The notes: a model not told the origin generated them from the sequence alone. Positions 1 through 11,985 are shown, numbered from the stretch's first letter. The stretch is DNA of 64,000 nt from Taxillus chinensis (GCA_023512835.1 CM042085.1:35418324-35482323), one strand, 5' to 3'. A program made the numbers and translations.

Positions 1-941
1 AAAAAGTGAGTTTGAATGTCACGCTATCACACACATCACCTGTTTGTTTTCAAGTACTTTGTTTAGTATTTTTTTAAATTAAAAAAAAACATCTTCTAGA
101 TAAAAAAAAGGTTTTCTAAATAAAAAAACATCTTCTAGATTAAAAAAAAAACAAAAACAAAAACAAAAACAAAACAAAACACTTGTGAGTTGTGAAATAT
201 TTTCAAGAGAGAGAGAGAAAAACCAAAAAAAAAAAAGAAGAAGAAGAAGAAGAAAGAAAAAATATGTTCTCAAAACAACAAAAAAAAAAAAGAAAAGAAA
301 AAGAAAAGAAAAGGTGTTTTCTTATAAAAATAAACAAATAAGTAAATAAAAAATTCAAATATTTATGCTTTTAAACTTGATGTTTTCAACACGAATTTAA
401 GTCTTAGATTTTTTAGCATACCTTTACATTCGCGTGCAACTTAGAAATTAATTGTTTTCTTAGCCTTCTTTAAATAACTTAGATGCTAACTAAACTATAG
501 GATTAATTAGATACTCTATTCAACTTCAAATAAATAGTTTAGAAACAGAAATAGGAAAAATTAAATTGCTAGGACAAATTGGAATGAATTCTAACTTTAA
601 CAAATGACTTAGAAAAATAAAAAAGATAGACTTTTAGGACGAATGTAAATTTTACCTCACCTTTAAACCAGTCACATTTTAAGTAAACAGTTAAAATAAG
701 TTAGAAATCTCTAAACTCCTAAGATAGGTACCGAAAGGGCGTTGTGGGGGTGTTAGCCCTTCCCCATACGTAACCAACTCCCGAGCCCATCCCCAAGCGG
801 CATAGATAATTTCCTTTTAGGTGACCAACCGCACCCTAAAAACGGTTGGTGGCGACTCCGTATTTTTCACCATTCGGATGAAGGTTGGGGGGAACCGCAC
901 CCCAAAAGCGGTTTCCCCCCGGACGAAATCCGGTGATGACA
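1..941 (+). mobile_element. 3' end of an Ogre-like LTR (left-edge element)
   Basis: The first 700 bases are AT-rich with A-runs and short AG repeats and hold no credible gene. Bases 720-941 resemble the last part of the Ogre LTR at 4700-4980: a 'ttccccayacgtaac' stretch, a 'ttggtggcgactc' stretch, and the terminal 'ggtgatgaca'. The LTR therefore ends at 941. The next bases match the interior of a Copia LTR (compare about 57090 onward), so this element appears to be inserted in that LTR. It is a different family from the Ogre at 2243. Its start is outside the window. Confidence 0.6.
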
Positions 942-1816
942 ACACACACAAGTAAATATTACAAGTATATTTATAGACATCCTCAAACAACATTCTTAGA
1001 ACAGAACACCTTGGTTGCTGGGCTTCATCAATGAACTTCTCGAAAAGATCATCTGTTTTAATGCTGCGGATGACTTAATTTCGTTTTGTATTGTTCCAAG
1101 TGCATTGAGGCTCGCTCCATGCATCCGTGTGATCCACGTGTAAGATGACTTAATGTCTTTAACGGATTTCTTCTTATATCGGGACATAGCGAGCTGATGA
1201 ATTTGAATGCGCTGAGATGATAAGGAAGGTAGTTGGAGCGATATCGTCTTACTCCGGCGTAAGGTTCCTTACTCCGTGCTAATGAAGTGCTCAGATCCTT
1301 ACTTCGTGTTAGTAGTTGCTTACTCCGTATCAAATATATACTCGGATCCTTATTCTGTCGTAAGGTTCCTTACTTCACGTTAGTAAAGTACTTAGAATCC
1401 TTACTCCGTGTCAGCGCTTCCTTATTCCGTGTGAGATCAAAAGCTCGGATGGCTGACCCCGCATCTCTTTTCCTTACTCCGTGTAAATAAAAGACTAGGA
1501 TTCTTATTCCGTGTCTTTATAACTTAGTCCATTCGAGTAAAGACCCAAATTTCTTAATCCATATCTTTTAGTACTTAGTCCGCGCTAATAATCCTTACTC
1601 CGTATCTTAAGATGACTTGGTTATTTACCAAGTCAGTTGTCGACACTCACGATGGTCCGAATCAGGATTATGTATCTTGTCCTTAACTTTGCACTCACGA
1701 GTGTAAATCTAGTTTAACTTATCTTCTGTAACAAGTTAGAATAGACATTGAAAGATCTCAAACTAAATTACATAGTATTTTATTCGCATCATCCGAATTC
1801 TGGGTTCGATCCAACA
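942..1816 (-). mobile_element. Copia 3' LTR fragment, copy 1 of the Ulp1-bearing family
   Basis: This is the 3' LTR of a minus-strand Copia element related to the complete one at 45276-58080. Shared features are the TTACTCCGT-type array, a 'gacttggttatttaccaagt' stretch near 1615, a conserved block with 'gatcaggattatgta', and the LTR boundary 'gatccaaca' at 1816. On the minus strand the LTR starts TGTTGGATC and is preceded by a polypurine tract (TTGGGGGAGAT, 1817-1827). The other LTR end is missing because an Ogre-like LTR abuts at 941. Confidence 0.75.
1240..1620. repeat. Degenerate TTACTCCGT-type array in Copia LTR copy 1
   Basis: About fifteen loosely repeated words of the form 'ccttactccgtgt', 'ttattccgtgtc' or 'ttacttcgtgtt' are spaced roughly 20-35 bases apart, nearly all with one CG. 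The same kind of array, better preserved, is in both LTRs of the related element (45890-46310 and 57415-57880). Confidence 0.8.
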
Positions 1817-1965
1817 ATCTCCCCCAATATGGAGATGCCAAAACCCTTTGTAATCTGATCTGGTTAGTGAGGCAGCAAGATACATACACAGAGATAAAGA
1901 TAATTCCACTTTCCACTAAATCAGCAACAAATACATATTTTCAGCTTTAGTACAAATGATTAACG

Positions 1966-2242
1966 TTATAAAACATAAGGCTTACTATACTTGAAAATCA
2001 TCGTTGCTGCTTGCTCCCAAAGCTCCATTATCTGCTCCATTGTGTAATTAGTAACATTTTTCTAGTCTTCATCAACCTTTATGAGAGACTTTATGAAGTA
2101 ACAAATGAATGCACCACAGCTCTCTCCATCAGGTTGTTGAGGCATAGTTCCCTTGTCCTGGATCACCGAAGTTAACTTTGCATTAGGGGCTAGTGGAGGT
2201 TGATCGATCAATTCGAAAAACTTGCTCTGTCATACTGCAGCT
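1966..2242 (-). pseudogene. C-terminal fragment of Ulp1-like (C48) protease, copy 1
   Basis: Read on the minus strand, this fragment ends at TAA 1966-1968 and contains the motif PQQPDGESCGAF followed by a hydrophobic ICYFIKSL stretch and a C-terminus MIFKYSKPYV. It aligns with the protease at 46666-46935, with Gln six residues before Cys, the Ulp1-family Q-P-[ND]-G-x-x-C arrangement. One in-frame TAG interrupts it, and the Ogre insertion at 2243 removes everything upstream, including the His/Asp half. The copies differ at many residues, so this is not a recent duplicate. Its retention at the same place next to the PPT and 3' LTR shows the protease belongs to the element family. Confidence 0.7.
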
Positions 2243-4980
2243 TGTTGAATCCCATTTTGACCGAGTGAGATTATAACCGTACTCGGTGAAAGACCACAAG
2301 ATGAAGGACCACTTTGGGAAAACTTAAATGCCCCAAGGCAAGAACAAGTAATAGAGGATGAAATGAAGAGATTATGACAAAAGTATCAAGTTTCATACAA
2401 ATTTGAATTGGATAGCCGGTGCACAGCGTACTATTTTGTCAATATAACTTTCCTGATACTTGTTGGAATTGAACAAAGTCAATTACATTGGTTATATAAC
2501 CACTTTATCTATTATCTCCAACTGGTTTGAGGTTATTCGGATCTCTATACATTCAGTTATGAGTTTTTGAAGTTAGTAGTCGAGTTTGGGTGAGATAGCC
2601 GGTGCGCAGCACATTGTTTTACCAATAACTTGCTCAATACTTTTCGAAATTAAACAAAGTCAATTGCATTGGTTAGATAATATCTTTATCTATCGTCTCC
2701 AACTGGGTTGAGGTTATTCCGATCTGTGCGTAATTAATTATGAATTTTTGAAGCTGACAGGTAGAATGCTCCCATTGTCATGTACCTCTATGCGGTGTTT
2801 CCTAATTTTCTTCTAAATGGCTAATCCTTTTTGAGTGATTCCAATTTCTAGAGATAGATGACAGAATTTCAAGAAAAACAAGACCAATTTGGCCCTAATC
2901 CGAGCTTTGTGGAGAAAGTTATGAATTTTTGAAGTTGTTCCAGAAATCTGCCTTATTTTCCACGAATTTTGGTTCTTCATATGCATGTTTGTCCCACATT
3001 GGCAGTTTTGCTTCTCCTTCGCCTAGTATATATACAAAGATAATCTTCTTACACAGCAAGTGAGAACAAGAGAGGCCTAAGGAAGCCCAAGTAGAGTCAC
3101 CACGTGTGTCTAAGCCCACACACGGAAATTTTTGGGGAAACAAAAATTCGAAACCTTCAAACTTGAAGGTCAAACTTGGTCAAATCCGGGCCAAGCCTAG
3201 TGATACGGACTAAGCCCAAATCCGGGCTAAGCCCATTGATGTGGAATAAGGACCCACTAATGCGGAATAAGGACCCATTGATGCGAAATAAAGCCACTGA
3301 TCCAGAATAAGCCCAGTTCCAGAGGTCAAACCTGGTCAATGATTCGGAATAACTCGAAAGACAACTCCTCCATCAGCCTGAAAGTAGCTCCAACGCACCG
3401 AGACTCTAAAAATCCTTTTTTCAAGTGTATTAATTACGAACAGTGTCTTGGGACTCTATTTTGGAGCATGGGGATGGGAAGATGTTGTAATTAAATGAAT
3501 AAAATCTTCGGGAAATCGAAGTTGTCCCTGGGGACTGCATGACCATTAATTCCCAATGACATTAATACTCCAAAAATGCATTCATCCCTTACCCACCAAG
3601 GCGTCCAAATACAACAGAGGATTTAATAATCTCAAGCGATTTATTTATTTTCAGGCATTGGGACTCCTTTTTCAAAGCATAGGAACTGTGAATTATTGTA
3701 AATTGCTTCCAATTAATACCTGAGAACCGAGAATCCTATTTTTGAAGTCATTAATTCATTGGAACAGCGCAATTGACTTATGGGGACTGTAAGGCATTTA
3801 ATTAATGCCGAGGCATTGGCTATCTCCCCTAGGATCCCTATAAATAGGCTGCCCCAAGGGGGGGGGGGAGGAGGGATCAAACAAAAAGGAAAACTTGCTG
3901 GACGGGATTGTGAGAGAGAAAAATCAAAGAGAGAGCTTTGAGAATTTCTAAAGGTAGAAATACTTCATTTTGGGAGAAAAACACCCGAATCTTTCTTATT
4001 TTTGGTGGAAAGAGCTAACGCTGAAGGAAATATACCGAATCAAGGAGGAAGACTTCTTTACTAATCATTGTGCTTTCAGGGATCACCAGGAAGAAAGAGG
4101 AGCCAATGTCTGCATCATCTTAATTTCTCCAGGTTCCCTGCTTTGCTTTTATTTATTAAACTACTTCTTTTTCAAATTCTTTTTCTTTGTGTGTTGTTTT
4201 TAAACGTAAAACCCAAAAACCTCTCTATTTTCCCTTTTTATTATTTCTCAAAGCTTAAAAAATGAAAATTCACAAAAAACACCTTACATCTCTCTTTTCA
4301 CTTATTATTTTCAAAAATAATAAAAAATATAAAAATACAAAAGAATCACCCTCTTCTAGAAAATTAAATTAAGGCCTGGGCGGTCATAAGGATTGAGCCC
4401 TAGATGCTCATATCCTAGTCTGCCTAAGCCAATATCAATTATGGCAGTATTCTCATATTTCAATTCAAATGATTTTGTTTTCTTTTCTAAAAAAGAAAAT
4501 CACTTTTGTTTTCTAAAAGAAATGTAATACTGTCACATGGGCCTAGATCCCACATTCTTTTTCTAAAATTAGAATGTCTCTTTTTATTTTTTTAAAATCT
4601 CTTTTTGTCGTTTTAAGGCCTAGATCCTAAAAACTCCCTTTTCTCGAAAATTAAAAAATAACTTCTTTTTTAATTATGCAAGCAAACACCCATAGATCAA
4701 GACTAGGTACCAATTGTGGGTGTTATGGGGGTGCAAGAGTTTTTCTTCCTTCCCCACACGTAACGAATCCTGAACCTAATTCTCTGGAACCGTAGACCTT
4801 TCTTTTTCTAGGTGCCCAATCACACCTCTAATTTGTTTGGTAGCGACTCTGTGTTTTTCTTTTCTTTAATGGTTTGTGCGAGCATTGTGCAAGGATGACT
4901 CTAGGATCAACTGAATGAACCAGCATTAGAGTTATTTCACAAAAGCCAATAATGAATCCGGTCAAAAACGGGTGATGACA
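2243..4980 (+). repeat. Ogre 5' LTR
   Basis: The LTR starts TGTTGAATCCC and ends 'ggtgatgaca', two bases before the PBS. It is about 2.74 kb, in the range for Ogre. It matches the 3' LTR at 42371 closely along its length. A TATA-like 'cctataaatagg' lies at 3837-3848, followed by an 11-G run near 3858. Inside are a degenerate array with 'tgatgcggaataag' words (about 3180-3345) and sentence-like segments such as 'ttgtggagaaagttatg' at 2907-2923. A PBS-like 'ggtagcgactctg' lies near 4843-4855. Confidence 0.92.
3180..3345. repeat. Degenerate tandem array inside Ogre LTR
   Basis: Words such as 'aatccgggctaagccca', 'tgatgcggaataagga' and 'tgatccagaataagcc' recur about every 20-25 bases. The 3' LTR carries a longer version at about 43315-43615, so copy number differs between the two LTRs. 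Confidence 0.75.
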
Positions 4981-4982
4981 GC

Positions 4983-5000
4983 TGGCGACTCTGCTGGGGA
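4983..5000 (+). other. Primer-binding site of Ogre element (tRNA-Arg type)
   Basis: TGGCGACTCTGCTGGGGA starts two bases after the LTR end. It has the form of the tRNA-Arg-complementary PBS known in Ogre elements. The tRNA assignment is from family knowledge; I did not compare it with a tRNA sequence. Confidence 0.75.
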
Positions 5001-5591
5001 CTGTTGTGAGAGTCTAGCCATGGTCTTGATTTATTGGAATGTTTGCTTTCTTGTTTTGTTTCTGTTTTTTTCCTTTTATTCTATAATTGTTTTAACTGTG
5101 CATACATGCTTCTCTCTCTTTCTCCAACCCTATACTCGGGTTTTCTCTAACACAACAGGATTAGAAGAGGCTAGTAAATGTTTACCCATGTGGACTTGGT
5201 TGTGCTTGTCTATGTCGAATACCCAAAATGTCTCACTCAGACAGTGGTCCTTTCTTGTTAATGCTCCAAGAGGTACAAGAAGGACCCCCTCCGTTAATGT
5301 CCTTTGGGGTACAGGGGCTCCCTCTTAGTTCGTGTTAATGCCCTCGTGGTACAAGGCTAAGTAGGGAATTTTTGGGAACCAATGAATAAGATAGGCAAAT
5401 TTAGAAGCCCATCAGGGGCATGACCTTCATGTGTTTGAGCCTTGCTATGACATTTATGTACTTGCCTTGCTTGAACCTTGTATATATTGTCCATGTACTA
5501 ACCCCTTGTATATATTATCCATCATTTGTCTACTAACCCCTCATTTGTATTCATTGCATATCATAGCATTGCACACATTCATTTAGGAAAC
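5001..5591 (+). other. Ogre 5' leader
   Basis: This is untranslated sequence between PBS and ORF1. It is T-rich near 5040-5130, and around 5265-5360 contains repeated words resembling 'ttaatgycctcgwggtacaag'. No gene or clear regulatory site was seen. Confidence 0.6.
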
Positions 5592-7018
5592 ATGGCAAGC
5601 TTTGATTGTCTTCTAGCTAACAAGGTGGACAGAGAAGACGTTCAAGAGGTCGCCCTCACATCAAGGATAATCCAAAGGGACTTGGGAAATTTTTCTCAAG
5701 AGGAGCCACAGAAGGTCCAGGACATACACATTGAGCTCCCAAAGGATCATGCTCATGAACTCACATCCATATGGAGGAAGTGGTCTTCAAGAAGTCAAGC
5801 TGCATACATCAAACACTTTGGGGATCTGTTACATCTAACTCAACTACAATAGATGAGAACATGATCATTACAGCAGTAAGCTTTTGGGATCCAAGGCGAA
5901 GGTGCTTCTATTTTAATGGCATGGATCTGGTCCCAACTATTAAAGAATACAAAAGGCTCCTTAATCAAGAAGTGGATCAAAAGAAGGCAATCTTCAACCA
6001 TGATTCTCGAAAATCATGCCGGCGTACTTTGGCTTGTCTCTTAGATATACAAGCTAAAGAAGTTCCTCCAATCATTCAAAAAGATGGGAAGCATTAAGTC
6101 GTTCCATGGGAGTTCTTCAAGAGGATGATGCAGGATTCAACTCAAGAGGAGACCCATTTACTCTTCACTACTACTGTCTATGGTCGGCTCATTTTCCCTT
6201 GGAATCCAAACTTCATTGATAGGGAAGTCCTGGAACTTGTCCTGCAATTGATAAAGGGAAATGACCCTATTCTTGCCATCTTAGTTGAAACCATTAGGTC
6301 CTTATCTTACATCAGAGTTAGAAGCCGAGGACAATTCAGAGGTTGTCTTCCTCTCCTATGCACATGGCTGAAGAGTCACTTCCTTTGCAGCTTTCCATGC
6401 TTCAAGGAAGTGTATGCGCTACCTACTACAACCTTGCTAGATATTCTAGACAGTGGGTGGCTACTACCCAATGACAAGGAAGGTTGGATGCACAAGTACT
6501 ATACACTAGGAGATGAGGATATCATTTGGAGGGCCCCTTGGATGCACAGATCAAACACGCTATATAGCTGTGGCAGCTATAATTAGGTCCCACTAATTGG
6601 CCCTTGGGGAAGCACTGCGTATGCACCATTACAAGTGGGAAGACAACTAGAAGGGCGACAAATCATTCCAGTCTTATATGGGATGGAAGCGTGCGATATG
6701 GAATATGGAGCTCCTAGGGCAAAACAGGCAATATTTGAGATGCACAGAGCTTGGGCCACCCCTCGACGAATCAAGGCCAACCTATATGCTACTCCTGTCT
6801 TATCAGAATACAAGGCATGGAAAGAGAAGTTGTTCCCTCTCCCCAACACAGGCGAGGACACTGCAGCTGAAGAGGTGGCCTCCAACGAAGAACCTGTGGT
6901 TGTCCTAGATACAACTACATCCTTGTTACAAGAGAACGCTGTTTTGCAGCAAATAGTGCAAGAACAAGGGGAAGCCATACAGAAAATGGTGGAGCAGTTG
7001 GAAGCAGCTAAGATGTAG
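5592..7018 (+). pseudogene. Ogre ORF1 (DUF7745-like extra protein), broken
   Basis: This is the extra ORF that Ogre elements carry upstream of gag; its function is unknown. It starts at ATG 5592 (MASFDCLLANKVDRED). A frameshift near 5850 moves it to the next frame, where FNGMDLVPTIKEYKRLL is a recognisable DUF7745-type motif. The same frame continues with YGRLIFPWNP, ETIRSLSYIR and a Trp-rich region, through stops at 6095-6097 and 6584-6586, to a C-terminal coiled coil (LLQENAVLQQIVQEQGEAIQ) ending at TAG 7016-7018. In intact Ogres the ORF would probably run further; here the solo LTR at 7082 follows closely. It cannot make a full protein. Confidence 0.8.
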
Positions 7019-7081
7019 AAGAGTCATGCAAAGTGATATTCCCAGGTTCCAAGCACAGTTATCTTTAAATAAGGGTTTGTA

Positions 7082-8512
7082 TGCAGAGAGGGGGGTGAAT
7101 CTGTATACTATAAAACTTTCCTTCTTCATTTGGGTGATGTATTAGTGTCTCATGCAAAATCAGTCACAAACAAGCATGTATGGGAAAGAAAGACAGAGGC
7201 ACACAATCTACGTGGTTCGATCAATGTGATCTACTCCATGGTGGTGAGGGTGTACCTGCACCAAGTCCAATCCACTATATATCTTGTAGTACAGTAGGGT
7301 CTAGCCCTTTTTACAAATAGGATCAACTCTCTCTTCTTTTCAATGCAAATACAAAAACAGTATTGCTCTAGACTTTACTCACTATAAAAATCTGTCTGCG
7401 CAATCTGCTCCTGCGTTGTTGACCGTTTGCTATGCTCGACCTTCAACCACTCCTTTGTCGGACTTACGATCTGTTCTCCAAATGTATGAGGAAGAAAGAT
7501 AGATTAACTCACTGTTATCTTCCTTTCAATCTCCCTCTCTCTGTTTGTATGAACTACTCTACGTCGCCTCTTATATCTCTGCAGATACGTTTCTTCACTA
7601 CACAAAGAATATTATTCGGCGCTCTTTACGTCCGGCACATTCCTTGCTTTATATAGGCCGGCCAAAGTCCGAAACCCTCCAGCTAGGGTTAAGCATGTTT
7701 CAGCCTGTGATCTTCACCGTAGAAACAAGTTAAACCCCTCTCAGATGACGTCCATGTGTTTTGCAGTACTCAGTGTACTTAAAACCACTGCTCGGGTAAC
7801 GACTTACTGAAATGATGAGTGTCTGCGCGTTTCACTCCTTCGTAGCGCGCTCCATTCCTTTCACAAGCCATAGCCTCGGAGATATTGCCTCGTAGCCTTT
7901 CTACGAGTCTTCCTCTTCGATTCTCTACGAGTCTGAGTCTTCGAACCAAGGGCATTCATCTTCCAATACTTCTGCTCTCTGGCTTCGAAGCTAGGTCAGA
8001 ATCAGTGCTACGAGCTTTTAAGCTCTACGAGTCTTCGAGTCGGACAACTGCATTCTGCCTTGGCTAGTAGCTACTTCCGGGTCTGTGCAACAGGTCCTAT
8101 GACCCTGCGAGCTTTAGTCTACGACCCTACGAGCTACGACTCTACGAGTCTTAGCTTCGAATCTACGAGATGCGGCTTTGCATCTGTCTACACCTTGAGT
8201 CTATGACCCTACGACCCTGTGTCCCTTCAAGGCTTCGACCCTGTGGTCCTTTGAGGGTGCTACGAGCCTCATGGTCTGTCAGTCTACGTCCTGCGAGTCT
8301 ACGACCTTCGAGTCTTTTGATCTACGACCTTCGAGTCTTCTGATCTACGGCCCGCGGGTCTACGACCTTCGAGTTAAGATGTACATTGGTAGACTCCCTC
8401 TTCGCGCTCACTCTAAGAGATCACTCTACGAAGTTGTCCAACCAAGTATGGCGAATCTGCGAACCAGACCTTTGAGCCTGCGCGTTCCGTTTCATGCAAC
8501 ATGTTGACAACA
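7082..8512 (-). mobile_element. Probable Copia-type solo LTR (minus strand)
   Basis: This block separates the ORF1 tail from gag. On the minus strand it begins TGTTGTCAACATG and ends ATTCACCCCCCTCTCTGCA. The 'TTCACCCCC' near the 3' end is shared with the two Copia families in this window. A minus-strand TATA-like CCTATATAAAG lies at about 7644-7654. It holds no coding region, and I see no PBS or second LTR. I could not find a matching 5-bp target duplication, so the ends may be off by a few bases. Confidence 0.5.
7880..8375. repeat. Degenerate CTACGAGTCTTCGA array
   Basis: Words such as 'ctacgagtcttcgagtc', 'ctacgaccctacgagc' and 'gtctacgaccttcgagt' recur every 10-20 bases, most with one or two CG. 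It sits in the U3 side of the presumed minus-strand LTR and resembles, in style but not sequence, the arrays in the other LTR families here. Confidence 0.75.
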
Positions 8513-8907
8513 ATAACATCGTAACCTTGTGGGAACAACACAAAGAAGCAGTCATTGGCAAGTGGGACGGTCATCAGCAGGCTTGAATAGGAGAATGAGC
8601 GACTAAGGAACCTTCGAAGAAGACGTTGCTAGGAGATGAACAAAGCTTATCCTAGAACATATAGTTTTAGGGATTTCATATCATTTTATTTGTTTTAAAT
8701 TTAGTTTGACTATTTGTACCCTTTGAAGTTTGGTTTCTCAACTTAATAAAGTTTGTGTCTTTGCATCTCATACATATCATGCATTCATACTTAAAAAAAG
8801 TGGAAACAAAAATAAACCTTCCAGATCTCCAGGTTTGCTAGAAGGCCTTCAAGAGAATTGGGCACTCATACAACTTAAGGTCCTCCAGTCATCAGGCATC
8901 TCCTTCA
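8513..8907 (+). other. Ogre ORF1-gag spacer
   Basis: This resumes Ogre sequence after the solo LTR. Translated fragments near 8570-8660 look like a coiled-coil ORF1 tail, then AT-rich spacer. No other feature was seen. Confidence 0.5.
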
Positions 8908-9561
8908 ATGGTAGAACATACTGAGGACAGACTTACTGGTCTTGAGCAGGCTCAACAAGAGATCGGGGGGAGCATGCTCCAAGTGCAGGCCGAGTTGAAA
9001 ACTGTGATGGACTTGCTAACCAAGCTGACTTTCGAGAGAGAAGCTAGCCCAACTGCAGGGGCCATTAATCAAGAGCAAGAGCAAGCCCTGCATGCTTCAC
9101 AAGCCTACGCTCCAGCAAACATGGTTGTTGGGCATCACATCAAGTCCCACCTACACCACCTGCTATGGGGGCGCCAAACCCAAATATCATGGAAGCTATG
9201 GAATCCCTCGCTCAACCATCTAATTGGAAATCTATTGAGGCCCGACTGAAAGCTATGGAGGGGGTAAAAACATATGGAGGGACAAACCCTCATGATTTAT
9301 GCTTGGTGCCAGGCATAGTGCTTCCATCCAAATTCAAGATGCCTGATTTTGAAAAGTTCAATGGTACTTAGTGTCCTAGAACACATGTGACCATGTACTG
9401 CCGCAAGAAGGCGGCCAGTGTAGACAACAACAAACTCTTAATGCATTGCTTCCAAGAGAGCCTAACTGGTGGTCCACTGCGATGGTACATCCAATATGAA
9501 GGTAGCCATATCAGAACATGGAGTGAGCTCGCTACTGCATTCTTAGCTCAATATAAGTATG
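8908..9561 (+). pseudogene. gag: Ogre gag, first part
   Basis: This is the N-terminal and capsid part of Gag, the structural protein that packages retrotransposon RNA. It opens with a coiled coil (DRLTGLEQAQQEIGGSMLQV), shifts frame near 9165, and continues through PGIVLPSKFKMPDFEKFNG, the CRKKAASV region and CFQESLTGGPLRWYIQ to FLAQYKYV. These are the usual landmarks of plant Ogre/Tat Gag. There is a stop at 9369-9371. The Tekay element is inserted at 9562, inside the capsid coding region; the reading frame continues after its far end at 20332. Confidence 0.85.
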
Positions 9562-11985
9562 TGCAAAGACTCGTATTTGGGTAGTTTTAAGAGATAGTCA
9601 TTCTATGGGAATGTAACTATCTAGACGGTAGTGTAATTGTCGATGTGAGCTATTTGACTATACCTGGGCCTGATTTCAAGTCGGGGCCCCGTTTGACCCT
9701 TTTGTTGACTTTTTGGGGTTTATTATTTGACTTTGCGTTTGGGTGGTCATTTGGGTGTAATAATATCTGCTTAGTGTTGTATTCGTCATTTCGAGCGTTT
9801 TGACTGTAATTTGACTCAATTTAGAGTTCGGGACCTTGGAGGTCAATTATTGACTAGGTCAATAATTGACTAGGTCAGTTATTGGTCAATGACTGGCAGA
9901 AATATAAATAGCAAGAAAAAAAGAAGAAGCTTTCACTTTACGCTATCACGTTTGTGCATTTGAGTGAGAGAGAGAGAGAGAGAGAGTGGAGCTTGGTGCC
10001 TTGGCGATTTGGGTTCGTGGAGTTCAAAAAATCACTCCAAGTAGGTGTTCTTGAACTTCTTATCTTGATTCTATCCTTGGTATGCATGAATTTGTCATGA
10101 TTTATGAAATTAAGCATGAACCGTAAGTTTTGGGGAAATCCAATTTTGGGTTAGATCTAATGGTTTAGCATAAGATCTGTGGTTAAGAACTATTTTATAT
10201 CAGTTTTAATATGTGTTTCTGTGATCTGGGGCTGTTTAGTTGCATATTCCATGAGGGTTGAGAAGTCAACCATGGAAATTTGGATTTAGATCTAGATTTC
10301 TAGAAATCTGGAATTTAGTGCGTGTTTCTACTGTTATCTGTGCAATTTAGAGGCGTTCTGGATGCTTTTTGAGGTAGATATCGTAGTCTGTTGCATAGAA
10401 TGCATGTTTGTGCGCGTCTGGGGGTTGCTGGGTTGATTCTAGACGAAGAACAGGCAAAAACGATGATTAACAGTACGTTGGGCGAATTACTAGGTCGAAA
10501 TAACGAAGATCCGAAGTTCTGGGTCGAAGGGTCGAAGGTTCGTAGTTCGTAGGGTTGTAGTTCGTAGACCCGTAGTTCGAAGGTTCGTAGTTCGTAGACC
10601 CGTAGTTCAAAGGTTCGTAGGTCAAAGGTTCGTATTTCGTAGTTCGTAGTCCGAAGGTCGAAGATCGAAGACCCACTTCGAGTCTTCGAGGCGCGCTATG
10701 CAGCTACGAGTCTCCGAGGCGCGCTGCAGTTCCGCGCTACGAGTCGAAGTCCTGGAGCTACGAGGCAGGCAGTTCTGCAGCTTCGAGCCAGTGCAACTGT
10801 ACTGGACTGGACCATTTACATTGTAACCCATACAAGTATTATACTTAAGTTACAATGTAAATAACGAAATACCCCCCATTTGGATTCAAAGAAAAATACT
10901 AGAAAAATTAATTCCCACTCTTTCAAAATGTGAAAATTGGGATTTAGTGTAAAATCTCAGAAAAATCCAGTTTTTCGTAGAGGTGAATTTTTGGAAAGTG
11001 GGGTTAGACATCTCAGAAAAATCCTCAAAAATCAGATTATCTTATTTATGTTAGGGAGACCCAATGCCGGGACTTTTTATTTCAAGAAAATAACTCCTAT
11101 GGGTATCTCCTTCCTTAGTCAAGGAATAAGGATCGACTTGTGAAGACTGGCTACAGTTCTAAAGGGAGTGTTGTACACCTTAAGACTATATTGGTGTTGG
11201 TATGTTGGGTTGCGGATTTGGGACTTGGGTTCCTTGACTTGTTGGGTTCTCATCATGGTGCACCGATGGTGCTATGTGGTTAACCTGGCAGGCATATGCG
11301 CCGTTGGCAGGCCTGTGTGGCGACTGTGGCCAGGCATATTGCTCTGTGGACAGGCTAAGGCCTAAGTGAGCCGTTGAGCTCGTGGAGCTAGGGCTGAGTG
11401 CCCTGAGCTGGGATCCCGTGGAGTATCGTGGACGGTCATCTGTGTGTGGGCAGGCTGGGTCCTGATGTTTGTTTGCAGACTGAGTCCTGATGATTGTGCA
11501 CACCACACAGTGCACGAGTACACAGAGCATGCAGCATAGACTTGTATGTTTGCATGATGTGGAGTATTAGGGTCACCTACTGAGCTTGTCGCTCACTCCT
11601 ACTTGTTATTTCCCCTTTTTAAGTGTGTCCCGAGACTAGTGGAGGACTTTCTTCCAGGAGGACGTGCCCACTACTCTGATGTATGAGCACTATATTCTGT
11701 ATTGTATTATGTGTTGTATCCCGGACATGGGTCCGCGCACAGTTGTATTTGCATACTGTTTGTGATGTGATGTCTGTATGACTGTTTGACTCATTGTATG
11801 CATGATGATATATGGGAAAGTACAGGATTACCCTTGATGTATGAATATACAGGGTTGCATATTTGAGACAGCACCCGCGGTGTAGTCTCCATTGGTGCTA
11901 GTCACTAACCCCTTGACCTTTCGGGTGCGGGCAAGGGGAAGTCATGTTCCTAGTTCCGGGTTCCTTGGAATTTGGGGGCGTGACA
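9562..11985 (+). repeat. Tekay-1 5' LTR
   Basis: It starts TGCAAAGACTCG and ends GGGGGCGTGACA. A TATA-like 'aatataaatag' lies at 9901-9911, followed by a (GA)n tract at 9964-9986. A degenerate GTTCGTAG-type array spans about 10480-10690, and a G-rich region with repeated 'ggcagg' words lies at 11285-11460. The 3' LTR differs mainly by C/T and G/A transitions and by a longer GA tract. Confidence 0.93.
10480..10690. repeat. Degenerate GTTCGTAG array in Tekay-1 LTR
   Basis: Words such as 'gtcgaaggttcgtag' and 'ttcgtagacccgtag' recur at about 8-15 base spacing, CG-containing. The 3' LTR equivalent is at 18795-19000. Confidence 0.85.

Noticed and set aside
79..273. Phe/Leu-rich minus-strand open frame
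   Set aside because: It is a translation of A-runs and AAG repeats.
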